DNA from: Galeopsis tetrahit
Taxonomy: Eukaryota; Streptophyta; Magnoliopsida; Lamiales; Lamiaceae
Length of the DNA stretch: 64,000 nucleotides
Reading direction: 5' to 3'
NCBI GenBank assembly: GCA_963675135.1
Contig: OY776129.1
Location: 60,637,028 to 60,701,027, forward strand
Shown here: one piece after another, positions 12,187 to 23,044 of the stretch
Layout of the letters: the number at the start of each line of letters is the position of its first letter
Numbering within the stretch: position 1 is the stretch's first letter
The notes under the pieces: model-generated
What the model was told of the DNA's origin: nothing
The model's input: only the letters and a program-made list of their open reading frames with translations
The model's database searches: none
Translations under genes and position numbers: made by a program

Positions 12187-12971
12187 TATTAATATTATTC
12201 GTAACAAAACGAGAGTAATTCAAAAATTGGCTAAATTAAAAAAAAAAAAAAAAAACCGAGATTAATTTAAAATTGGCTAAACTCCATAGTCAACTAAATC
12301 ACTTTGGCCCAGCTCTAAAAAAATTGTACGTTTGGCTTTAATAATAAAGTTCTTTTAGCTGGAAGGTCGTGTTACTCTCAAGAAATAAATAATTTGTCCC
12401 ACGTCTTAATTAATATTATTGAAAATTGCATATATTATTCCTGTCAAAAAAAAAAAAAAAATTGCATATTATATTATGAGAGCACGTGCAACACAAAATA
12501 ATTCGACTTCATAATTCAGTCCCCAAACAATTTTGTCAGGCCATTAGTGTTCAATAATTTTCCATTATAACTATCATGAATATAGTACACTGTAGTAGCA
12601 TCATGGTTGAAAATATGGGTATCTATGTCGAAATTTGAACTTGTTGAAATATCGCTAAATAAATTAATATCGTTAAATTTTAAAAATTTAATATTGAACG
12701 CACTTTAAATTCAACAAATTTACATAAAAAAGAATATAATATACTATGTTATTATATGATAATATCATTTTTTCGCTCAATATTTTATCAGTATTATGTT
12801 ATACTCCGTATATTATTATTGTACACTGATATTTATCGATATTTGTATAAAAATTTGAGGAAGAAACCTAAAATAATATACGCGTTTGCACCAAATCTAT
12901 AATGAAGAATAACATAATAAACAAATTGCACCTGAATTTAGATATCAGTATAGTTCTTGATCTCACCGGAG
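12187..12971. other. Intergenic, nothing recognised
   Basis: AT-rich with A-runs near 12238-12255 and 12446-12461. Confidence 0.35.
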
Positions 12972-13235
12972 ATCTCGAAACACGTTTTTTTTTTTTTTTT
13001 TGATCTGTAAGGGTATTTATTTATTTATTTAAGAAGGGTACATGTGATATCCAAAACTGTTTACAGAGTAACACAGAACGAGATAGTTGATAAATTAGGA
13101 AATTGTTTTCTTCCTCCAATGCATCTGCGGGGGTCCAACCCAGTCCTTGAACGAAAATGTACTCCGGGTAGGATATTTAATGGTGAACCAGCTCCATAGT
13201 CTCGCCTTGAGTTCTTCATTGAATCTCGAAACACG
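12972..13235 (-). mobile_element. 5'-truncated LINE tail with target duplication
   Basis: A T-run at 12985-13001 (the poly-A tail on the minus strand) is followed by 220 bp whose reverse complement reads as the end of a plant LINE ORF2: NEELKARLWSWFTIKYPT is seen in one frame, then WVGPPQMHWRKK. Flanked by the perfect 13-bp direct repeat ATCTCGAAACACG (12972-12984, 13223-13235). Closely related to the copy at 39393-39639. Confidence 0.83.
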
Positions 13236-15532
13236 TATTTAAGAATATGCTCTACATAAATTTGTTGGGTAATATTCTTTATTATTCATTTTACTTTTAA
13301 TAAATACTAGTGAAAGATCACGTTATATAATTTTTTTATATAATTTGTTGTGTAATATTCTTTATTATTCATATTTTTTACGTAAAAATATTTTATAAAT
13401 TTAATACTCATAATTACTAAAAAATATTATCTACACCTTATATTAAAAATAAATAATTCAATAATTTATTAAATTTTTCAAAGTAAAAAAAAAATTAATA
13501 TTTTTTCTTTCATAAACAAAAAGAAAAGAAGTTGAGGGTAGGAAATGAAAGAGAAATAAAAGAAACAATTAATTATGTTAAAAAAAAGTGTACTTCTAAG
13601 AAAAAAAAAAAAGGAGAGAATAAGGATAATTAATTAAAGGAAAAAAAATAGAATTCTTAATTAAATGAAAAAGGTAAATGAGAGCAATTATGAGTTCACA
13701 TAGAAGAGAGAGATTTAGATGAAAATGAAAATGAAAATGAAATTTTATCTATCATTATTATTTTATCAAGTAAGGCAAATACACCTTATACTTCAGGGCC
13801 CTGGCCCCACCAACTATCTACCTCACCCCACCCTAATATTTTTAATGTGTTTTTAAATTAAACAAAATTAATAATCAATTAAATAAATTATTTTAATAGT
13901 AAATTTATTGTAAAAAAAGCCTCAAATTTTTTTATTACACTTTTAATACATATGTATAAAAGTGATGAGTTTGTAAATATTTTAATTATAAAATTGACCT
14001 AAAAAAAAGATATTTTATTTATTTGAGACTATTATTGATAAAAAATAAAAGATAATTTTTGTATTACTTTAATATTTTTGAGAAGCCTACTACTTAATAT
14101 TAATATATTTTATTGTAAATATTATATACATAAACATTAATTATAATTAAACATAGTATATTATTGTGTTAGATTATTTTTTGCCTGCCTAACCTCATAT
14201 CGTGGGTCCGATCATACACTTTATATCTTATTTTTTTTCTTCCTCTATCAAATTATTTGTATTACAATTTTATTTTTTATATTTTTTAATATCCAATATA
14301 TAGTGTAATGGAATTAAAAAGTATTAGGTAATTGATTTTAAACTCGTAATGTTCAATTGTCGCACCAATTACTTGCTACATGAATCAATTGAATGTCTCG
14401 TACAGAGCATTAATAAATGAAGTTGTGAGTGGCTAATGTCAAACTTACCAACCTAAAGTATAAGAAAAAACAGTGACAATATTATTTTATTTTTTATTAG
14501 ACTGCAACAATATCACTTGAAAACTTTTATTATAGAAATAGTTAAATAAAATACCCTAAAATTACCACACAGTGTTGACTCCACATTTTTTTCTACATTT
14601 TACAAAATTCTCTTTATATCTCACTAAATCATCTGAATTCAATTACCCACTTAAAAATTGTGTTGATCAATTCATACAAATCATGATGGGACGGAGAGAG
14701 AGTATTTGATTGTGTCAAACAGAAACTACATAATTCCCAAAACCATGATTGTCAAACACAACATACTCCATTCGTTTCAAATTGTTTAACGCTTTTGATT
14801 TTAAATATTAATCGTTTTAGCTGTTTTCACGCTTTTCCTAAATTATTCTTACATATTTTCATAATTTCTCATTTTAATTGAATATTATATTTTATGTATT
14901 TCTCCTCCTTCCCTCAAACATGTATTTCAAAATAATTATAAAGTACTCATTCAAAGTTAATTTTCAGCATTTAAGTTGATTGATATGTCAGTAAATATAT
15001 TTTCCATCTCAATAACAACTGCTCCTCACTTGAAATCAAGGGTGTTACAAGTTACAACTTACAAATGTGGAAATAATGGGAATATAATATTATTACATCA
15101 TTTATTAACTAATTAAAGATTTAGGACCATTAGAATTAAGAGTGATTAATTAGGTTTCCAAATAGCTAGCCAGGACCTTCTAGATTTAATTAAGTAGGTG
15201 GACATCTCTTATCATTTACAGTTTCAAAGTAATTCATCCTCGTGCATTATACAGTATGAGCAAATATTTAACATGTAGTATAAAAAAAGTTAAAAAACAA
15301 ACTAAATCAAACTTTAAAAATTCAAAAAATTGAGATATTAATACCGGACCTGTTATTAAAAGTTACATTTTATCATTAAATTAAAAGGCTTCTAGCTTGC
15401 TTGAAAAAAGAAGAAGTTATAATGACATACTATCATTTCAATTTTTTGTTAATGCATATTCAATGTGAAAATATTTTAATAATAATGTAAAATAAACTCA
15501 ACTTGCTACACAAACACATTATGCTTAGGTGC
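13236..15532. other. Intergenic, decayed Stowaway fragments only
   Basis: Very AT-rich. A lone Stowaway-type end GGGACGGAGAGAG lies at about 14688-14700 and a CTCCATTCGTTTC end near 14767; neither has a partner. No gene seen. Confidence 0.4.
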
Positions 15533-15930
15533 AGGGGTGGCAATGTGGCATACATGATACATATCATAGGTTTCCTCTAGCGGACTTGGTAATTGACTTT
15601 TCAGTAATTCTCTTGACTGCCAAAAATAAATTAACTTTATTTTCATTTTAAGAATGAACAACTAAATAAATTAAAAGACGAATTAAAATATAAAATAAAA
15701 AATAAAAAATGAAGAATTTAATAAAAGATGAAAAGGGAATAATATTGTGCATAAATTTTACTTTTAGGCATGCAATGGTATCACACGATCATAATAGAGT
15801 GATAATTTTCGACACGACACGAAAATTATGGATTAATTTTTGATCTTATCAGATTCGTATCGGGTGCGTATCGACCCGTTAAACACGATAAAATTAACAG
15901 ATAATCAATTAACCTGTTAACAACCCTATA
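15533..15930. repeat. Possible hAT-derived fragment
   Basis: Starts CAGGGGTGGCAA, a common hAT end in plants, and later holds GACACGACACGAAAATTATG and CGGGTGCGTATCGACCCG words seen in such elements. No matching right end or target duplication was found. Confidence 0.3.
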
Positions 15931-16017
15931 TTTACCGGATGGATGGTAATTTATGGAGAAAAAAAAAGGTGCAAATATATATTTTTCTAAATTGAGGTGA
16001 CTAGCTAGTTAGCATTG

Positions 16018-16019
<2 letters not shown>

Positions 16020-16098
<79 letters not shown>
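16020..16098. repeat. (TA)n microsatellite
   Basis: About 39 uninterrupted TA units. Confidence 0.97.
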
Positions 16099-16101
<3 letters not shown>

Positions 16102-17470
16102 AATACTCCTTTAATAATGGCTAAATTAGTAGACATTATTTGTGTTGTAAACCTGCTACAGTTATCATTTTGAAAAGTACTTTTAAAACGTAATGGATAT
16201 TAACATAAGTCAACAACTATATTTTTTTCTTTCACGTTTAATATGGTTTGTTTTGTCACGTCTTATTCGTTCATCAACACTATTTAGAAATCACTAATTA
16301 GAATAAAATAAGGCAAAGAATATAAAAAAATCCTCGTACAGTATTTCTTTGTTAAAGAAAACCCCTATATATTTCTTTACTAAGCAAAAAGAAAATAAAA
16401 TAAACAGATACCCACAAAATGCCAAAAAGAAAAGAAAATAATGTAAAACATATAGCATCAAAATCACTGTAATAAAAGAATTAGTTCAGTTCTCCAAAGT
16501 GAGAGGGACAAAATCTGAGCGCCGTCAAAATACTACTCATCCAGAGAAAAGACGTATTTGAAAAGTGATTTCCTTGAAACCAGTGAACAAAATCACACTT
16601 GAAAAATGTACATTCCAACCTCATTTTCTAATATGCCAAATTCTCCTCCATCCAATTATTTCAATATTTAAAAATTTAAGATAGTAAATCCCACAAATTT
16701 CATTATTTTCGCTGTTTTTTTTTACGTCTTATTTTATTATTTATATTTCTATTTTGAAGAATTACTGAAGTATTACCTATTTATTTAAATTTTTATTTAT
16801 AAATAATTATTTTATTAATACGTGGATGTCACCATACTCAATCATACCTCAATCTATCAATTTTATAAATAAACTAATTAATATTTACTCCCTCAATTCC
16901 ATAATAATTTTCACACTTTACTATTTTTAACGTCCCACAATAATTTTTGCACCTTTAAAATGAAAACACTTTATAAACTTTACCGTCACAATATCCACTA
17001 TTTTACACAAAATCTCATTACTTTTGACTTACACATAGACACAAATCAACCATTTCCTCTATTTTATACATAAAAAAAATAATTACATAATTACCCCTAA
17101 AAACTCTACTCCTTATCACACTTTCTTAATTAACGCGTTCAATTACATGTGAAGATGATTTCAGGAAGAATGAAATATTAAAAAGTGTATTTAGAAGAAT
17201 GAACATAATGAATTTATACTACGCTAAGAATAATAGATTTTAATGTACTAGATAATTAATATGAATAAATTAACTTCACCGCTTTATTTTTTTTACCCCC
17301 TCCATTCTTAAATATATAATGATTTTTTTAGCCTTTTAAAATTGAGAAGGGTATATATTAATTAATTTATCCTTAATTAATGAATAATTTTCTTAATACA
17401 TTCAATGATTTTAGTTTTCATAAAAAAAAAAAAGTTAATTAGTGAGAGATAATTAATTAATAAAAGTAAT
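16099..17470. other. Intergenic with single Stowaway-type ends
   Basis: CTCCCTCAATTCCATAATA near 16888 and CCCCTCCATTCTTAAATAT near 17296 look like Stowaway left ends without clear partners. Otherwise nothing recognised. Confidence 0.35.
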
Positions 17471-17900
17471 TTAAAAATTGGGTAGGTCTTCTATAGAATT
17501 GAGTCTATATAAGAAATTAAGTTTTTTGTTACACTTTTAATTGTAGTGACTTACACTTTTTAAAATAATATTTTAAGTTATATTGATGTACACTTTTTAG
17601 TAATGTTATATTAGACATTTTAGTTATATAGACGTGCACTTTTCAGTAATAGCTACTTTTTAGTTATAATGCATTACACTTTTCATTAAAAATTGTGTTA
17701 CACTTTTCAATTATAGCGACTTACACTTTTCAGTAATATTATGTTGCACTTTTTAGTTATAGTAATAATTTACACATTTAAACATACATTTAAAAAAAAA
17801 AAAAGTTGACCAGAACTTTTAAGAAAAAAAAGTTGACTTTTGATCAACTCGATTCCTTATAAAAGGAATCGAGTCTATACAAGACCTTGGCTTAAAAATT
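17471..17900. mobile_element. Mutator-like MITE B with minisatellite core
   Basis: Body 17480-17891 (412 bp) has ends GGGTAGGTCTTCTATAGA and, reversed, GCCAAGGTCTTGTATAGA. It is flanked by a perfect 9-bp direct repeat TTAAAAATT (17471-17479, 17892-17900). The core, about 17530-17780, is a row of imperfect copies of a unit like TTACACTTTTCAGTTATAGT. It ends about 670 bp upstream of the ESR2-like start codon. Confidence 0.8.
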
Positions 17901-18489
17901 ATGGGTATTTTTCTAAAATTAAAAAGTGGTTAAAATAGAAAAAAGAAATGGTAAAAGAAAGAATAAAATTTCATTTAATTGTTTACCTGCAAGTGTATTA
18001 TGATGTTCACATTTGTGCTTAGAATTAATATTTATTACTTGTCGCCCCCTCCAATATAAATATATAGTCCAACATTAATTTTGATCTCCAGTTCACTGTT
18101 CCCCGTTATTCTGTACATGCACTCAAAACTTCAAGGAATCTCAACTAAATACGTTCGTAGGTTTAAATAGATACACAGTGTTAGTTCCTATATATATTTT
18201 TCAAAAAAGAAAAAAAAGGGAGATGGGCAGTCTTTTTTTGAAGTTTTAATTAACAAAATTTCCTAAAAATACTATTGTGCCTCCCAAATATTACATTAGT
18301 ACAGGTAAAAATTATTGGTATTTTTTTAATCATAGGTATAATTAAAATATTGAGATGCACATATAGTCTCACAGCCATAGGTACCAACATTGAGTACATT
18401 AACTAAGTAATTTACCCCAAAACACATAAATTAATATTAAATTACAATAATAATTAACGGGCGCCCTCCCTCATAAATACACTCCTCAT

Positions 18490-18497
18490 TATATAAA
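18490..18497 (+). promoter_or_regulatory. TATA box of the ESR2-like gene
   Basis: TATATAAA, about 62 nt upstream of the ATG, so transcription probably starts near 18520-18528 with a short leader. Confidence 0.6.
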
Positions 18498-18558
18498 CAC
18501 CCTCATTTCTACTCCAAAGCTTCATCACAATCATTTCTCTCTACACTTATAATAATCC

Positions 18559-19581
18559 ATGGAAGAAGCCCTGAGAAGACTAAACGCCGCCGCCGCCCCG
18601 ACCCGAAACTCCGACCCTCTTTTCAAGCCCACCACCACCAAGCGTTGCACCACCGGAAAGAGGTCCCAGAAGGAGGCGTCCGCCGCCGCCCCCAGCGCCA
18701 GCAACATGAGGTACCGTGGAGTGCGGCGCCGTCCCTGGGGACGGTACGCGGCGGAGATAAGGGACCCACAGTCGAAGGAAAGGAGGTGGCTCGGAACGTT
18801 CGACACGGCGGAGGAGGCAGCGTGCGCTTACGACTGCGCCGCACGTGCCATGCGTGGTGTGAAAGCGAGAACCAACTTTGTGTACCCTGCTTCACCGACC
18901 CACCCTAGTCCCGATAATCATCTGATGTTCAATTACGGGAAATCATCTCAGCCGTCCATTCAGTTTGTACCGCCTTCGCCCTTCGCAAACCCTAACTTCA
19001 ATTTCCACAATTCCCAGAGATGCCTCCTTCGTGATTACATCAACTCCTCAAACACTACTACTCCTAATTATTCTTCTTTTGAAAACCAAGTTCCCTTCAA
19101 TTTTCTTACCCCTAATTATAATACTACTTCACCTCAACAAAACTCCTTTTCTCTCTTTGGTCTTTCTGAAACAGGCCTCAATTGTAATTCACAAAACCTC
19201 GAGGGACTTGAGAGTAATAATAAGGTGTCTGAGCCCTTAACGGCTGATTGCATGGATTTTTTTCCATCTGAAAACTCGGGTTTATTACAAGAAGTTCTTA
19301 ACGGGTTTTTCCCGGCGGAGTCACGGCGGACTACGGTGGATCCATACCCTCCGGCGCCGGCTGAATTAATCTCTGTGGAATGCAACAAGGGTTTTGGGGG
19401 GAATGAGTATCTAGGGTTTCCGACGAATAATTATCATCAAGAATTTGAGGGTTTTAATGGTAATTTATTTGGTATTGAAAGTAATCTTCATCAGATTAAT
19501 GCTGCAGCAGCAGCACCGAATGGAGTTCTGTCGGACATTTTCAATTATCAAGAAGCTTTGAACCTTTTTGAAGCTAGCTAA
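18559..19581 (+). CDS. ESR2: AP2/ERF transcription factor of the ESR/DORNROESCHEN clade (ERF group VIII-b), ESR2/DRNL-like
   Basis: Single exon, 340 residues. One AP2/ERF domain spans about 51-108: the YRG element starts at 52, WGRYAAEIRDP precedes KERRWLGTFDTAEEAACAYD, and the segment ends ARTNFVYP. Three features outside the domain separate this clade from other ERFs: the N-terminus MEEALRRLN, a CLLRDYI block (155-161) and the C-terminal SGLLQEVLNGFFP block (240-252). ESR1/ESR2 are nuclear factors acting in shoot regeneration, cotyledon and floral-organ founder cells. AMRGVKARTNFVYP resembles ESR2 more than ESR1. The first third is GC-rich and Ala/Pro-rich, the rest Asn-rich. The ATG at 18559 follows a TATA box by about 60 nt and gives the family N-terminus. 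A 670-bp promoter separates it from a Mutator-like MITE. Confidence 0.93.
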   Translation: MEEALRRLNAAAAPTRNSDPLFKPTTTKRCTTGKRSQKEASAAAPSASNMRYRGVRRRPWGRYAAEIRDPQSKERRWLGTFDTAEEAACAYDCAARAMRGVKARTNFVYPASPTHPSPDNHLMFNYGKSSQPSIQFVPPSPFANPNFNFHNSQRCLLRDYINSSNTTTPNYSSFENQVPFNFLTPNYNTTSPQQNSFSLFGLSETGLNCNSQNLEGLESNNKVSEPLTADCMDFFPSENSGLLQEVLNGFFPAESRRTTVDPYPPAPAELISVECNKGFGGNEYLGFPTNNYHQEFEGFNGNLFGIESNLHQINAAAAAPNGVLSDIFNYQEALNLFEAS

Positions 19582-22500
19582 GGTGCATAATGTCTGAAAC
19601 AAACGCAGCTGCAGGATCTTGGAATCTAATTATCGATCTTTATTTTGTTGATTATTATGAATTACTATTAATTAATGTTTTAATTTCTAGTTCTAGTTAG
19701 CTAGGAAGAAAAAATAAAGGAAAATTATTTCTTGCCCCTAGCTCGAAGGAATTACTCCACTATGCATGCTACAATTACTCTTTGTATTTAATTTAAACTC
19801 GTCTGTGTTCTGTAATCAAGTTTATTTATATAATTAATGTATGTAGGAGTATTAGTTTATATTCTCAAGATTACCTATTTATTTCAGGTTGTTGAGAAAA
19901 ACTCGAATTTGGTGTATTTATTTCATAACTGTTTTTATTTAATTAGTTGTATATACTCGAATCTAGATGAAATATAAAATTTACTCATATAAGAGAGCGT
20001 GGGAGATTTTAAATATTTATCAATAATCGTTTTCTGTTAATTAAATATGAAGTTGTTGAAAAATATTCACCCCTAGCTAATTAATTAATTAATTATGAAT
20101 CCAGACAAAACAAACACAGCCTAAGATCCTTTCTCAGTTCTCATGCATGCTTTGTTTTTTAAGGCATTTTATTGAGCTCATCTTTAATTAGATTTGCGGG
20201 AAAAGCTGTGTGTTTCCAGCTTTTTGTGCCAAGATTTGACATGTTGTGTCGTTGAATTTTTATTGTAATTAAGTTGGTACCATTAATCATAGAAGAACCA
20301 AACAGAGTCTTAAGTTCAAGCGGTAGAAAAAAGAGTTTGATCATGATGCTTTCCAGTACGGCTGCTTTTATGAGAAAATAACTTATGTAACCCTCCACAT
20401 TGATGATCAACAATAATTTTCCATACCACTTTTATGACACGGAAGATGATTTCTATCTTCTTGAGTAGTAGTAGTATTTCTTTTTTAATTATTACAAGCA
20501 CAGAGTGAAAATGAAATTTCAGTTGGAGATGTTTATCGAGTTGATCCTAGCTCTATAGGGTTAGTGGACTAAACAGACTAGTATCTTATCTGATTTACTT
20601 TTAACGGTTCGATAAAAGTTAGGGTCTAAACCTAGTTCAATTCTAGCAGGTTACGACTTACGGGTAAAGGGCCACGTACCACGGGCTATGACGAAAAAAT
20701 TTAATTAAAATTTTGAGTTCCTAAATTTCTTCTTCCATTGTGTAGTTAGGGAGTTAAAATAAGCTAGCTTTTAGCTATTTATAATCGATAAATCATCTTC
20801 TTAACCAAGATGTAAATTTTTGTGCAAGACGAATAGGTTAATAATTAATAATTGCAATAAAAACTTATTATGTATGGTATAGGTTTGACATAGGATATGA
20901 TAATAAATTAATAAGCATATTGGTATGAGCATGTGTCGCATTAGTTTGTGTCAGGCCTAATAGAATATGAGTCATCACATTACAAAATTTGTAATAAAAG
21001 TAAAATAAAAACGTCTTTTTTTATTTCAATTTTTAAATCAAGCAGGAAAAAAGCCCATTTAGCCTACGAACTGTAACCTGGACCAAAAAAAAAAAAAAAT
21101 AATAATATTTAAACTGGTCTACCATTTACCAAACATTTTCCGCATCGAATAAATTAACAGCTCTAGTTCCAGCAGGGGCACCAGTCCCTCCCATTTCATT
21201 TTATGATATATGGTTAACAAACTTTTTATAAAACTCTTTAATAAAAAATTGATAGAAAGATTATTGTATGGTATATAATAAATTTTATAATTCTCTTTAA
21301 TTAATAAGAAAAAAAATAGAAAGATTGTTAATTTAATATTTTATGTATTTCTAATGACTATTTGATTAAATTATAAGTGCATATTTAAATATTAACAGTA
21401 AAATTATTATACAATTATAAAAATTATGATTAATTAAAACATAAAAAATAATTAAAAGATATTCATATGTAAATAATGGAGTGTTGAAGTTATTTTATAG
21501 ATTAATTATTGATGTAAAGTTTTATTAAAAAATTAATATTGAATGTTAATTTGATCATGTTTATGAATAGATTATACATTTCAAGAATAATAATATATAT
21601 GAGATAAAAGCAAACATTATTATTTTTACTTAGAAATTAAATGAACTTATATTTTGACTTTGAATATTTTTACTTAGTTCATGGTTTTAAGAAAAATTAG
21701 CTAGTGTGATTAAATAATATTATTTTTAAAAAGGAAATGCGAATAATGAAACTAGACGACTCAAAAAGAAAAACGAGAATAATGAAATTTGAAGGATCAG
21801 TCGATCGAACATACCACATGTTAAATTTGAATGATCCAATCTGGATTTCAATCTTTGGGATCGACCTTTCGTTAAAAAAAAAAAAAAAAACAACTACAAC
21901 AAGTGAAGGATAATCGGAGAAAATCCTATAGAAATAAAAAAGTGAGAGAGTAGCTTTGCTAAGTATGGCCGATAAGACTTCTTTTACGGAGTATTTTATT
22001 TAACGTAGATATACGACTGGACAAATAATTGTGTTCACCTTTTATATGTATAAAATCAAGGAAATACTTATTTGTATAGGGTAATTACAATTTGAATATT
22101 TATAGGTTTTATATTATTTGTTGCTTTAATTTGGTTTTGGACTTTATAAATTTATTTTAAAATGTTTGTCATTTTAACTATTTTTTTACCCTTATATTTA
22201 ATTATTGTATCCATCAACATTTCCATTTTTATACACTTTATTTCATAATAATTAAAATATTAAAGAGTTTTTTTTAAAAAAAAAACACAACTTACATTAT
22301 GAAATTGAGGGGTAGCTAATAGGTTACCGTAATGGTATTCTTCACACTATATTCAAGTACTATTCTTCCCTACTCGGCTACTCCTAAACTTGATTATTAT
22401 CACATTCAATAATTAAAAGCAATTAAGGGCGATGGACCTTTAATTATAGCTTAATTAAGAGTGTTAATCAAAACTCATATATATATTCCTGCGTGTGAGC

Positions 22501-22914
22501 AAGGGTATATCGGTCTCTTAATTAGAGATGCCCTTATTCATTAGTGATCCCATTCAACCAACTAATTTAAAGCAACATAACATAATGCAATAATATTGCT
22601 CCTATTCTATCAAGTCTTCTAGATGTATAGTAGTATATAATAAAATCTAGTGTAATATCATATATATTCACACGTGAACTAGCCACTCTATTTGAGTTAA
22701 GTATATTTTTTTCTTAATATATAATTGAGTTGTAGCTCCTTAAATCTATACACGAATCATGTAATATGCTAATTGCAATATGTCTTATGTATAAAAAAAT
22801 AATTTTATTGAGATTTGAACTCAGGGAAGTCTATGTCCTAATATATAGCATGAATTTTTTTAATACCGGCCATTTAAAAACATAAACTTAGAGGTGTACG
22901 TGGAAAATTTATCT
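19582..22914. other. Intergenic downstream of the ESR2-like gene
   Basis: An AATAAA signal lies near 19714. The rest is AT-rich; two short overlapping minus-strand ORFs at 20159-20501 match nothing I know. A-runs occur at 21086 and 21871. No terminal repeats could be paired. Confidence 0.4.
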
Positions 22915-23044
22915 TTAATGACATAAATTATTTCATTATAATTTATCTAGCAAAAAAATTTTATGACAGAAAATTGATGTCTAATGACAGGAGGTCTCAT
23001 TAAATGTCAATTTTCTATCGTTAAAAATCAATTTTCTCGTAGTG
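22915..23044 (-). mobile_element. Terminal fragment of a CACTA (CMC/EnSpm) element
   Basis: On the minus strand the block begins CACTACGAGAAAATTGA, the classic CACTA terminus, and continues with subterminal inverted words (AGAAAATTGACATTTAATG and CATTAGACATCAATTTTCT). The opposite end was not found. Confidence 0.6.

Noticed and set aside
20159..20501. Two overlapping minus-strand open frames
   Set aside because: No recognisable domain, frames overlap out of phase and composition matches the AT-rich surroundings.
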